From an uncultured Ruminococcus sp. (GTDB taxonomy: Bacteria; Bacillota; Clostridia; Oscillospirales; CAG-272): a stretch of DNA of 20,277 nt. The notes below the pieces were generated by a model that saw only the letters and a list, made by a program, of their open reading frames with translations, was not told where the DNA came from and did no database searches. Both the position numbers and the translations under genes were made by a program. Location of the stretch: positions 1-20,277 of the forward strand of contig CACXED010000166.1 in the NCBI GenBank assembly GCA_902766575.1, given 5' to 3'. Below, piece by piece: positions 7,335 to 14,832 of this stretch (position 1 is its first letter; every line of letters begins with the position of its first letter).

Positions 7335-8804
7335 ATGAAAAAACGCATTACGTCATCAGTCCTGCTGCTGCTCGTTCTGGCCCAGCTCGCCTCCTGCGGA
7401 GGGGAGAGCGGCGGAAAGGACACCACCGCATCGGACGGCACGGAATCTACCGTTCCGGAGGAAACCCGCATCTGGCGCGATTCCCTGCCCGAGCTGAACT
7501 TCGAGGGCAAGACCTTCACCATCGCTATCTACGAGAATCCCGACGCGCGAAACCATGTTTTCTCGGACGAGCAGACCGGCGATACGATCAACGACGCTAT
7601 CTACGAAGCCACGCTGAATGTCTCTCAGCGTTTCAACGTGAAGCTCGAGGAGCTCATTGATGAATCCGATGCTCCCGGCTCTACTGCCGATACCCAGTCG
7701 TTTTTCAGAAACAATGTAATGGCGGGCGACGCGCCCTTCCATGTGTCGAACACGAGAGCTCCGAACGCGCTTTCATTCTACGCGGAGGAGCTGGTAATCC
7801 CCTTCGACGAGCTTGAATATATCGACCTTTCGCAGCCTTACTGGGCATCCGAAGCGAACTCAATGCTTTCGATAAACGGCGTTCACTACACTGCGCTCGG
7901 CGATATGAACCTCAGCGCGTATGACCTGACACTCGTTCTGCTTTTCAATGAGAATCTGCTTAAAAACTATAATCTCGAATCGCCTTTCGATCTTGTTGAA
8001 AGCGGCAAATGGACCTTTGACAAGATGTATGAGATGATGACGGCGGTCTCTAACGATCTGAACGGCGACGGCGTTTTCGATGAAAACGATCAGTACGGCT
8101 ATTCAGCCTACGGGCGTATAGTAGCGCAGAATTTCTGGATCGCCGGCGGCATAAAGACCGTAGTCAAGGATGCCGACGACTGCTATCAGCTCAATCTCTC
8201 AAATGAAAACGCCATTGACTATATTACAAAGTTCACCGAAAAGCTCATGGGCGGCAATCTGTGCTATTTCAACGACATCAACGGCTGGTATGACGGTATG
8301 CCCGACTGGGAGATCGAGATGTTCAAGAACGACCGCGTACTTTTCGCAGGCTCGTCGCTCCGCTGGATGGAGTCGCTGCGCGATATGAACACCGATTTCG
8401 GAATCATACCCTATCCGAAGCAGGATGAGAAGCAGGAAAATTATTATGTCCGCCTCGGCTACTGGAACGCTCCGATCGTACCGGTGACGAATCAGGAGAC
8501 CGAAATGACCGGCGCGCTGCTCGAAGCGCTCAACGCCGAGTACAGCAGAATCGTCCGTCCGAAATATTTCGACACCGCGCTCAAGGGCAAGATCGCGCGC
8601 AATGAGGAATCGGCGCGTATGCTCGACCTGATTCTCGACAGCCGCACGATAGACGTCGGCGACTCGCTGTTCGCAGGTACTATCCGCGCTACGATTACCG
8701 ATGTGTTCACGAGAGGCTCGACCGACTTTATGTCGAGCATCGAGTCTAACCGCCAGACAAACGAAAAGGCGCTCGCCGACGCTATGCCGCAGAGCGCAGA
8801 ATAA
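7335..8804 (+). CDS. Extracellular solute-binding lipoprotein A
   Basis: A 489-residue protein; the start ATG at 7335 follows an AAAGGA site by 8 bases and opens a signal peptide with lipobox LASC (Cys21). A longer reading from 7104 would overlap the upstream glycosidase and is rejected. After a Gly/Thr/Glu linker come NFEGKTFTIAIYE (about 55-67), TGDTINDAIY (81-90) and a calcium-loop-like motif DLNGDGVFDENDQYGY (241-256). A C-terminal block has PKYFDTALKGKIARNEESARMLDLI. These are shared with the other binding proteins here: family 1-type sugar-binding component of ABC importers, tethered outside. It shares an operon with the beta-propeller glycosidase. No permease follows, so it must use membrane partners from elsewhere. 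Confidence 0.9.
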   Translation: MKKRITSSVLLLLVLAQLASCGGESGGKDTTASDGTESTVPEETRIWRDSLPELNFEGKTFTIAIYENPDARNHVFSDEQTGDTINDAIYEATLNVSQRFNVKLEELIDESDAPGSTADTQSFFRNNVMAGDAPFHVSNTRAPNALSFYAEELVIPFDELEYIDLSQPYWASEANSMLSINGVHYTALGDMNLSAYDLTLVLLFNENLLKNYNLESPFDLVESGKWTFDKMYEMMTAVSNDLNGDGVFDENDQYGYSAYGRIVAQNFWIAGGIKTVVKDADDCYQLNLSNENAIDYITKFTEKLMGGNLCYFNDINGWYDGMPDWEIEMFKNDRVLFAGSSLRWMESLRDMNTDFGIIPYPKQDEKQENYYVRLGYWNAPIVPVTNQETEMTGALLEALNAEYSRIVRPKYFDTALKGKIARNEESARMLDLILDSRTIDVGDSLFAGTIRATITDVFTRGSTDFMSSIESNRQTNEKALADAMPQSAE

Positions 8805-8870
8805 AGCCGGTTTCCCGCCGCCGGGAGCTGCTATAACCGAAAAAGTGGAATTTTTGCGCTGAAAGCTGAA

Positions 8871-8899
8871 TTGTAAATACTCCATAAATAAGTTATAAT
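8871..8899 (+). promoter_or_regulatory. Internal promoter before binding protein B
   Basis: TTGTAA (8871-8876), 17 bases, TATAAT (8894-8899), 44 bases upstream of the ATG at 8944. The 139-base gap between the two binding-protein genes is A/T-rich here, so the second gene can probably be transcribed separately. No convincing terminator precedes it; a short CCCG/CGGG dyad near 8815 has no T-tract. Confidence 0.6.
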
Positions 8900-8943
8900 A
8901 TCAATAGCAATATCCGCAAATATAACATAAGGAGTGAACTGCA

Positions 8944-10413
8944 ATGAAACGAATTATCGCGCTTTTACTGACAGCCGCACTGATCTGTCCGCTTGCTTCC
9001 TGCCAGAGTGCGGAGCAGGGCGGCGAAACGTCTGCTGCCGACCAGACGACCGAAAGCACGGTCGAAACCACCCGTGAGACCGCTCTTGCGGATAACCTCG
9101 ACTTCGGCGGCGAGACGATCAACTTCCTCTGCCGCAAGGATGAGGGCAATACCTCGTACATAAACGAAATCGGCGCGCTCGAAATCACCGGAGACGTGAT
9201 AGACGACGCTATCTATCAGCGCAACCGCTCGGTCGAGCAAAGGCTCAACGTCGTGATAAACCCGATCAATATGAACGGCTACTGGGACAACCAGAAGGAG
9301 TTTTTAGGACGTGTGCGCAACAGCGTTTCGTCCGGAGACAATGAGTATGACGTAGTAGTCGGCTACGCGGCTTATATCTCGCCCCTTGCGACCGAGGGTA
9401 TGCTCAGGAATCTGTCCGACGCTCCGCATATAGATTACGACCGCCCATGGTGGAACAGCTCGATAATCGAAAACGGCAGCGTCAAGGGCAAAAGCTACTT
9501 TGTCGCCGGAGATATCGGACTGTCCTGTCTGAGCTCGGCTTTCGCGATATATTTCAACAAACGAATCGCGGACGAGCTGTCGATTAACGACCTGTACGAC
9601 CTCGTCCGTAGCGGAAAATGGACGAAGGAAAAGGCAGACGAATACACAAAGCTCGCCGCTGCCGATCTCAACGGCGACGGTCAGATGGACTTTGACAACG
9701 ACCGCTGGGGCTTTGTCGCAAATCAGGCGTCAGAATACGGCGCGGCGTTCAATCTCCGGCTCACCTCAAATCAGAACGGCGAGCCGAAGCTCGATTTCGA
9801 CATGGAAAAGATGACCGACGCGCTGACGTGGCTCAACAAGTTCTTCTACGAAAACGAGGGCGCAGCTCCTATCGACGCCGTATCAACTTCCTGGACAATA
9901 TCGCTCGGAATGTTCGAGGACGGCCGTTCGCTGTTCTACTCGAGCCATCTCGGTCGGATAATCTATCTGCGCGGTATGCAGGACGACTTCGGCGTGCTCC
10001 CGGTCTTTAAGTGGGACGAGAATCAGGCAGATTATCAGACCACAACACACGACGGCTTATCGCTTTTCAGCGTTCCGGTGACCTGCGAGCATTTCGAGGC
10101 GACCTGCGCGACCATGGAGGCGCTCGCCGAGGAGGGCTACTACAGCGTTCAGCCGGCATTCTACGACGTCGCGCTTCAGGGTAAATTCACCCGCGACGAG
10201 GAGTCGGGCGAGATGATGGACATCATCAAGAATAACATCACGTTCACCTTTGAAATGATCTACGCCTCGAGCATGAACTATATGCAGAATATGATCAACG
10301 AACTCGCCAAGTCGCAGAACACCAACTTTGCTTCCTATCACGCCACGTATGAAAACACATGGCAGGCAAGCCTCGATAAGCTGGTCGAGACTCTGTCAGG
10401 ATTGGAGCACTGA
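8944..10413 (+). CDS. Extracellular solute-binding lipoprotein B
   Basis: A 489-residue protein, the same length as the preceding gene's product but clearly diverged. The signal peptide ends with lipobox LASC (Cys20), preceded by a TAAGGAG site. An acidic Thr/Glu linker follows, then LDFGGETINFLCRKDEGN, TGDVIDDAIYQRN (83-95), DLNGDGQMDFDNDRWGF (241-257) and the C-terminal PAFYDVALQGKFTRDEESGEMMDII. It is a sugar-binding component of an ABC importer, anchored to the outer face of the membrane. Tandem arrangement with protein A suggests two ligands or two sizes of the same glycan. A strong hairpin terminator follows the stop. No permease or ATPase gene is present. Confidence 0.9.
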   Translation: MKRIIALLLTAALICPLASCQSAEQGGETSAADQTTESTVETTRETALADNLDFGGETINFLCRKDEGNTSYINEIGALEITGDVIDDAIYQRNRSVEQRLNVVINPINMNGYWDNQKEFLGRVRNSVSSGDNEYDVVVGYAAYISPLATEGMLRNLSDAPHIDYDRPWWNSSIIENGSVKGKSYFVAGDIGLSCLSSAFAIYFNKRIADELSINDLYDLVRSGKWTKEKADEYTKLAAADLNGDGQMDFDNDRWGFVANQASEYGAAFNLRLTSNQNGEPKLDFDMEKMTDALTWLNKFFYENEGAAPIDAVSTSWTISLGMFEDGRSLFYSSHLGRIIYLRGMQDDFGVLPVFKWDENQADYQTTTHDGLSLFSVPVTCEHFEATCATMEALAEEGYYSVQPAFYDVALQGKFTRDEESGEMMDIIKNNITFTFEMIYASSMNYMQNMINELAKSQNTNFASYHATYENTWQASLDKLVETLSGLEH

Positions 10414-10421
10414 TAAAAATA

Positions 10422-10452
10422 TCCGGGGAGCAACCGCTCCCCGGAATTTTTT
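10422..10452. terminator. Bidirectional rho-independent terminator
   Basis: A perfect 10-bp stem (TCCGGGGAGC / GCTCCCCGGA) with an AACC loop, followed on the plus strand by ATTTTTTCTTTC and on the minus strand by TATTTTTATC. It lies between the convergent binding-protein B and six-hairpin glycosidase genes and should stop transcription from both sides. Confidence 0.92.
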
Positions 10453-10455
10453 CTT

Positions 10456-11712
10456 TCAGTCTCCGACCGAAATATCGACCCTTTTGCCGCTGTCCGGCAG
10501 TCCCTCGATCCTCATGCGTTTGCAGCTGTCGGGCAGCCGCGGGGAATAGCTCAGCGCGCCGTTATCCCATCCGCAGCCGAACAGACCGTATACAATCAGC
10601 GCAAGGAACGCCGATGCGCTCCACGACTGGCGTCTCATGGACTTCCACTCGCGGATTTTTCCCTCGGGCGCGTCCTCCTGCAAGCCGCCGTAAATCTCGC
10701 CGGTGACGCTGTGATATATCTCGCTGAACTGACCGTACCGGCAGGCTTTTTCCGCCATCAGGCGGAGGTTCTCGTCGAACTCGCCGTCCCTGTTGTACTT
10801 TTTCAGCGCGAGTCCCCAGAAGCCCTGTATGAAAGGCCAGACCGTTCCGCTGTGCCGTCCCAGTCCGCCGAGCCTTGTATACCTCTCAAAGGACGGATAA
10901 ACGCAGGCGATTCCGTTAGGCGTAAGCTCGGCGTTTCCGAGAACACTTTCGGCGCGCTCGCCGTCCGCGATCCCCGAGAGCAGGGCGAACGAAATTCCAA
11001 GCCCCTCCTGATATGTACACTCATGAGCTAAGTAATCGTAGCTCATTCTCGACTCGTTCCAGAAATGCTCGTTCACCGACTTTTTCAGCTCATCGGCTCT
11101 GCTTGCGTAATCGCCGACGCCGAGCTTTTCCGCGATTCTGTACGCCATATAGAACATACAGTTGGTCGAAAGCGAGTACATCGTCTTTTTGCAGCCGACT
11201 ATGCCGGAATTGCCGGTGAGGAACTTGTCCGGATACGCCGCGACTCCGTCGCCGTAGACCGCCGGACCTCTGAAAAGCCCGCAGCTCGCGTCGAACGCGC
11301 TTCTTTCGTACTCGTCGAGCGTGTTCCGAATGACCTCTTTCGCGACGGGGAGAAAGCTCAGATCGTTCGTGACCCGGAGATATTGATAAGCTCCGAGGCT
11401 CCAGATCGCGGCGTCCCAGTCCTGACCCCAGCCCGAGATGCTCATTCTGCCGTCCTTCATCACGCAGACCGACAGGAGCGAATTTTTCGCAACCTCCGGG
11501 CAGAGCCAAGCCGTCGAGAAGCAGGTGTTGATCGCCGTGTCGCGCGTCCAGGGCGTCGAATAATCAAGTCCGGCGACAAGGCAGGGCTCGCTCTTTTCAA
11601 GCAGTCCGGCTTGATAGGGCTTGATGTTTCCGACAATATCTCCGACCGCTATCCTCCACGCGAGGTTCAGCTCCTTTGAGTCGGATTCAAAAACCGGAAG
11701 ATTGATATTCAT
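10456..11712 (-). CDS. Six-hairpin (alpha/alpha)6-barrel glycoside hydrolase, MGH1/GH63-like
   Basis: A 418-residue protein without signal peptide. The ATG at 11712 is chosen because AAAGGA lies 9 bases upstream; a GTG at 11730 would include that site in the coding region. Family-like motifs are TPWTRDT (53-59), GWGQDWDAAIW (94-104), NEHFWNE (214-220) and GRHSGTVWPFIQGFWGLAL (285-303). Together they fit clan GH-G/GH-L-like alpha/alpha-barrel enzymes such as GH63, mannosylglycerate hydrolase-like proteins and GH15/GH37 relatives. The aspartates of TRD and QDWD are candidate catalytic residues, not proven. It probably removes a terminal alpha-linked sugar in the cytoplasm. It is divergent from a second AraC regulator across a 174-base region with two consensus promoters. 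Confidence 0.75.
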   Translation of the reverse strand: MNINLPVFESDSKELNLAWRIAVGDIVGNIKPYQAGLLEKSEPCLVAGLDYSTPWTRDTAINTCFSTAWLCPEVAKNSLLSVCVMKDGRMSISGWGQDWDAAIWSLGAYQYLRVTNDLSFLPVAKEVIRNTLDEYERSAFDASCGLFRGPAVYGDGVAAYPDKFLTGNSGIVGCKKTMYSLSTNCMFYMAYRIAEKLGVGDYASRADELKKSVNEHFWNESRMSYDYLAHECTYQEGLGISFALLSGIADGERAESVLGNAELTPNGIACVYPSFERYTRLGGLGRHSGTVWPFIQGFWGLALKKYNRDGEFDENLRLMAEKACRYGQFSEIYHSVTGEIYGGLQEDAPEGKIREWKSMRRQSWSASAFLALIVYGLFGCGWDNGALSYSPRLPDSCKRMRIEGLPDSGKRVDISVGD

Positions 11713-11748
11713 GAAAACCATTCCTTTCACAAAGCTGTATTTTTCAAT

Positions 11749-11777
11749 ATTATAGCACCCGTTCGGCTCTGTGTCAA
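11749..11777 (-). promoter_or_regulatory. Consensus promoter of the six-hairpin glycosidase gene
   Basis: On the minus strand, a perfect TTGACA (11772-11777) and perfect TATAAT (11749-11754) with exactly 17 bases between. The -10 box is 36 bases from the ATG. Confidence 0.85.
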
Positions 11778-11790
11778 GCGCGTGAACGGC

Positions 11791-11802
11791 TGAAAAATTT
11801 CA
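11791..11802. promoter_or_regulatory. Palindrome between divergent promoters
   Basis: TGAAAAATTTCA has 5-bp matching arms around a central AA. It lies between the -35 boxes of the two divergent promoters. It is a possible regulator site, though AraC proteins usually prefer direct repeats. Confidence 0.3.
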
Positions 11803-11812
11803 CTTTTCGGTT

Positions 11813-11822
11813 ATTCCGGAAT
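11813..11822. promoter_or_regulatory. ATTCCGGAAT palindrome next to the AraC (2) -35 box
   Basis: A perfect 10-bp palindrome ending two bases before the TTGACA of the AraC (2) promoter. It is a candidate operator, supported only by symmetry and position. Confidence 0.3.
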
Positions 11823-11824
11823 GA

Positions 11825-11853
11825 TTGACAAAAACTGTCGGCTGTGCTATAAT
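11825..11853 (+). promoter_or_regulatory. Consensus promoter of AraC gene (2)
   Basis: A perfect TTGACA (11825-11830), 17 bases, perfect TATAAT (11848-11853), 33 bases upstream of the ATG at 11887. It mirrors the equally perfect promoter facing the other way. Confidence 0.85.
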
Positions 11854-11886
11854 TGAAACGGAAACCCGAGATCAAAGGAGAGAGCT

Positions 11887-12747
11887 ATGGAAAAAATGGA
11901 GTTTGAGCGTTGGTATAAATCGCCGGACGTCGCGATCGACTTCGCGGAATATCCAAAAATCGGCAGCGATTGCAGAAGCGTTCCGCTTCACAGCCATGAA
12001 TACTGCGAGATCGAGTTCGTCATTTACGGCAAAGCGGCAAACACTGTCAACGGCGCGGTCAGGCAAATGAAGCGCGGAGATCTGTTCCTGCTCTCTGTCG
12101 GCGACTCCCACCGGATAGACTTTCAGAGAGACGAAGCGCTTATCTATAAGCTGAATTTCAAACCGGACACTTTTCCGCCGGATATGCGGAAGCTCCTCGA
12201 AGCGTCGCCGCTCCCGCTCGCGCAGCACTATCCGGACGGAGAGTTCGAAGCGATCAGAGCCGATTTTGAGAATGTCAGGCTCGCTGCAGGCGCAGCTCAG
12301 AATAACGACAAGCTGTCGGGCGTGATGCTCAGAATCTCCGCTGAGGCGCTGATCTGCCGTGTGCTCGGGCATATCCCGGCGTCGGAGCTGCTGCCGAGCC
12401 TGCCGGAGGCGGTCAGAACCGGACTGCGCCATATCCGCGGACACTATAATGAGCCGTTCAGGCTCTCAGACATCGCGGAGCAGGTCTGTCTCTCGTCGGA
12501 TCACTTCAGCCATTTATTCAAAAAATACACTTCCCTCTCTCCGAAAGCCTATCTGCGCCAGTGCAGGATGCAGAGCGCGCACGAGCTGCTCGTGAGCACC
12601 GAGCTTCCGGTCGCGGAGATCGCCGAGCGGGTCGGCTACAGCTCGCCGTCGCTCTTTTACCGCCACATCGAGGAGGCTTACGGCAAAAAGCCGCTCGACA
12701 TCAGAAACTTATCACACCGACAGAATGAGAACGACAGTTGCTTTTGA
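11887..12747 (+). CDS. AraC-family transcriptional regulator (2)
   Basis: A 286-residue protein. The N-terminal cupin-like sensor has the histidine-containing PLHSHEYCEIEFVIYGKA (about 33-50) and MKRGDLFLLSVGDSHRI (61-77). The C-terminal DNA-binding domain, about residues 175-275, has two helix-turn-helices (RLSDIAEQVCLSSDHFSHLFKKYTSLSP, then VAEIAERVGYSSPSLFYRHIEEAYGKKP). An AAAGGAGAG site precedes the ATG. It resembles sugar-responsive AraC regulators of glycan loci. It is divergent from the six-hairpin glycosidase, its probable target, and convergent with the second GH28-like gene. It is not a recent duplicate of the other AraC protein: the sensor domains differ strongly although the lengths coincide. 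Confidence 0.93.
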   Translation: MEKMEFERWYKSPDVAIDFAEYPKIGSDCRSVPLHSHEYCEIEFVIYGKAANTVNGAVRQMKRGDLFLLSVGDSHRIDFQRDEALIYKLNFKPDTFPPDMRKLLEASPLPLAQHYPDGEFEAIRADFENVRLAAGAAQNNDKLSGVMLRISAEALICRVLGHIPASELLPSLPEAVRTGLRHIRGHYNEPFRLSDIAEQVCLSSDHFSHLFKKYTSLSPKAYLRQCRMQSAHELLVSTELPVAEIAERVGYSSPSLFYRHIEEAYGKKPLDIRNLSHRQNENDSCF

Positions 12748-12794
12748 GTTTATATCCGTCGGCTGAGATTTTTCGTTGGCGAACACGGCTGTTT

Positions 12795-14042
12795 TCATTC
12801 AGCTATCGTGAACGACGTGTTGTCAAGCCGCAGACCGCGCACGTAGGTGAAGCGCGGCGACATCTGATTGTCTCTTGCCGGGGCAAAGCAGGTCGAGCGG
12901 CGGGTATCCTCCGGAGTGTCAAAATTCTGCTTTATAAAGGTGCATTCGCTGAAAACCACGTCCTCGATTGGCGAATCGGCGCGTCCGTAGATCACCGGAA
13001 GCTGACCGCTGCGCGAGCGTATATTCGAGAAGCTCAGCTCACCGATACGCTCGATATTGCAGCCCTCCTGCATCATGACCATGATCGGCTCGTTGTGGCA
13101 GGCGTCGATAACGATATTTTCAAAGCTCAGACGTTCGATCAGCGTCGCGTCGCCGCCGTCATCGGTGAAATGGCTGGTCTGACCCTTGGGAACGCCCGGC
13201 ATGGTTATGCCGATACCGGTATTGCTGTCGGTAAAGGTCAGATTGGAAAATACGCAGTCGCGGATTATCCAGTCGTTTATCCACGAAATTCTGATACAGC
13301 TGCAATTGCTCGACAGATTGCAGTTAGTGACGCTGATCCGCTCGCAGGGAGTTTTTTTATGCAGCACTCCGGTATAGGCGCGCACGACGATAGCGTCGTC
13401 TCCCGCTCTGACCGAGCAGTCGGATACCCTCACATCGCGGCTGCAATTGATATGTATGCCGTCGGCGTTGGGATAATCGAGATCCGAGTCGATCCTGAGT
13501 CCGCGCATCGTGACGCGGTCGCAGTCGCAGATCCAGTAGCCCCAGCCCGAGCAGGGCTCATACAGCAGCACGTCCTCGCACAGGACGTCACGGCAGCCGA
13601 TCAGCATAATCATTCTCGCCGGAAGATCGAAAATCACCCGCTTGTATTTCCAGCCGCGGTTCGGACTGTCGTCGGGAGCAACCGCGTTCCGACCCTGACA
13701 GTCGATCTTTCCCCGCCCGGTAATGGCGATATCGTGACAGCCCTCGGCGTAGATGAAGCATTTTTTGTTCCGGCGCGGAGCCATTTCGGTTTTCCAGAAA
13801 TCGGTTTCGATTTCACGAAAGGCAGAGCCGTCGGTCGTAGCCATCAGCGTTGCTCCGGCTTCTATACGCAGCTCCACGCCCGAGCGCAGGTCAATCCGTG
13901 CCGACAGATATACTCCTCCCTCGATTGTCACGCGACCGCCGCCAGCCTTGCCGCAGGCGTCAATCGCCGCCTGAATAGCCTCGGTATCGAGCGTAACGCC
14001 GTCTCCGACCGCTCCAAAATCGCGAATGTCAAAGTTTAACAT
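12795..14042 (-). CDS. GH28-like beta-helix glycosidase (polygalacturonase superfamily), second copy
   Basis: A 415-residue protein without signal peptide. It opens with FDIRDFGAVGDGVTLDTEAIQAAIDAC, the classic start of bacterial GH28/pectate-lyase-fold proteins, followed by repeated helix turns. Candidate catalytic aspartates are D194 (NADGIHI) and D215/D216 (AGDDAIVV); the 21/22-residue spacing matches GH28. The GHG histidine is missing; the corresponding region reads NCSCIRIS. It would hydrolyse galacturonic-acid-containing or related oligosaccharides in the cytoplasm. The start ATG follows GAGAGGT by 9 bases. It has its own promoter and is convergent with AraC (2). It is related to, but clearly different from, the GH28-like protein at 529-1836. 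Confidence 0.85.
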   Translation of the reverse strand: MLNFDIRDFGAVGDGVTLDTEAIQAAIDACGKAGGGRVTIEGGVYLSARIDLRSGVELRIEAGATLMATTDGSAFREIETDFWKTEMAPRRNKKCFIYAEGCHDIAITGRGKIDCQGRNAVAPDDSPNRGWKYKRVIFDLPARMIMLIGCRDVLCEDVLLYEPCSGWGYWICDCDRVTMRGLRIDSDLDYPNADGIHINCSRDVRVSDCSVRAGDDAIVVRAYTGVLHKKTPCERISVTNCNLSSNCSCIRISWINDWIIRDCVFSNLTFTDSNTGIGITMPGVPKGQTSHFTDDGGDATLIERLSFENIVIDACHNEPIMVMMQEGCNIERIGELSFSNIRSRSGQLPVIYGRADSPIEDVVFSECTFIKQNFDTPEDTRRSTCFAPARDNQMSPRFTYVRGLRLDNTSFTIAE

Positions 14043-14078
14043 GGTTTATTACCTCTCAAAATTAGTTTTAACATATAT

Positions 14079-14107
14079 ATAATACCATTCGGGAGCTGAG
14101 AAGTAAA
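14079..14107 (-). promoter_or_regulatory. Promoter of the second GH28-like gene
   Basis: On the minus strand, TTTACT (14102-14107) and TATTAT (14079-14084) are 17 bases apart. The -35 box is weak. The -10 region is followed by an ATATATAT run and lies 36 bases from the ATG. Confidence 0.45.
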
Positions 14108-14168
14108 TGAATAATTTACACTACAATATTAACTTTTCACGCTTTTTAAGATTTAAGCCGAAATCGCG

Positions 14169-14203
14169 GATAGCGCCGAGCGGCTTAAGCCGTCGACGCT
14201 ATC
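14169..14203 (-). terminator. Long hairpin overlapping the stop codon of the small gene
   Basis: GATAGCG and CGCTATC bracket the perfect palindrome CGGCTTAAGCCG. Allowing one bulged base, about 17 pairs can form. The TAG stop of the small gene lies in the 5' arm. There is no good T-tract (CGCGATTTCGG follows), so this may be a weak terminator, an RNA-stabilising hairpin or a protein site. Confidence 0.45.
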
Positions 14204-14378
14204 TCTGCTTTGGAGCCGAGCGGTTCCTTATCTTTATTCGCATCTTATTCCGCTGTTCCTCGGTGATCAGCCCCTTAGAAAAAAGCGTGTCGTTGTAGTA
14301 GGTCAGCCAGAGCCGCTCGATGACAGCCTGCTTCTTCTGCTCGGTCATGCCGGGGAGCATCGCATTTTTATCTGCCAT
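14199..14378 (-). CDS. Small SHOCT-like protein, 59 residues
   Basis: The start ATG at 14378 is preceded by a near-perfect AGGAGG 6 bases away, stronger than most in the window, and no alternative frame has such a site. The protein begins MADKNAMLPGMTEQKKQAVI and continues with ERLWLTYYNDTLFSKGLITE, EQRNKMRIKIRN and a basic tail. The LFSKGLITEEQRNKM pattern resembles the short SHOCT-type helical motif (L..kGlITeeE...K). It is soluble, with no membrane segment. Its role is unknown. In my recollection, similar small proteins occur near mobile-element genes in Clostridia; here it lies 102 bases from a repeat element, so this is only suggestive. Confidence 0.7.
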   Translation of the reverse strand: MADKNAMLPGMTEQKKQAVIERLWLTYYNDTLFSKGLITEEQRNKMRIKIRNRSAPKQR

Positions 14379-14480
14379 GGTATTCCTCCTCGTATGACAA
14401 TTATTGACTTATAGTTTGCGGTTCATACGGTCGCCGGCAGGATAAATCTGATAATTTTCAGACAAAATACAGAGTTTATG

Positions 14481-14732
14481 TTAAGGCAATACCGCACAAT
14501 TCTAAGTGCGCAGATGCACAGGACTTGCAAAGCAAGTCCTCAAATTCTTTCGTCAGACGATACAAAAAATCCGATCAGTTGCTTTGCAACTGCGGCAGGG
14601 TACCGCCCCTGTCAAGAATTTTTAGTGAAGATGAGTTGCAAGCAACTACGAGTTGCTTGCAACTCAGACGGAAAAAGGGCAAGCAGATGCGTGCTTAAGG
14701 CTTTAGCCGTGAATTGTGCGGTATTGCCTTAA
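14481..14732 (+). mobile_element. MITE-like repeat, copy 1 (252 bp, perfect 22-bp terminal inverted repeats)
   Basis: It begins TTAAGGCAATACC and ends GGTATTGCCTTAA; the two 22-base ends (14481-14502, 14711-14732) are exact reverse complements. If the element proper is AGGC..GCCT, both flanks are TA, which would fit IS630/Tc1-type target duplication; TTAA is also possible. Internally there are hairpins at 14520-14540, 14576-14592, 14596-14611 and a perfect 15-bp-stem hairpin at 14633-14665. No transposase is encoded. An 84-codon frame spans it but is probably a by-product. The rest of 14379-14480 shows only a near-palindrome at about 14448-14463. Confidence 0.88.
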
Positions 14733-14832
14733 ATTGAACTATAAAAAAGTCTTGAAAATTGTAACCTCTAAAGCTCAAACGGTGCTTATCAGGGTGAAGG
14801 CTTTTAACGCGGAAAGAAAGGAGATGATAGCC

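Noticed and set aside
8805..8850. Possible terminator between binding-protein genes A and B
   Set aside because: Only a 4-bp GC dyad, with no T-tract after it.
11065..11679. 204-codon plus-strand open frame opposite the six-hairpin glycosidase
   Set aside because: Shadow of a well-supported minus-strand gene; its sequence is charged and of low complexity.
12748..12794. Possible terminator between AraC (2) and the second GH28-like gene
   Set aside because: Only 3-4 bp complementarity around GTTGGCGAAC; not convincing in either direction.
12738..14039. 433-codon plus-strand open frame opposite the second GH28-like gene
   Set aside because: It is longer than the real gene but has no ribosome site or recognisable fold. 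The minus strand shows clear GH28 motifs, and the frame is open because of codon bias on the opposite strand.
14107..14298. 63-codon plus-strand frame upstream of the second GH28-like gene
   Set aside because: No ribosome site, and it overlaps the better supported minus-strand small gene and the long hairpin.
14478..14732. 84-codon frame across MITE-like copy 1 (and the related frame in copy 2)
   Set aside because: The frame follows the repeat from end to end, has no ribosome site, and similarity between copies is explained by DNA identity. Short proteins of this kind are typical false annotations over repeats, but a real peptide cannot be fully excluded.
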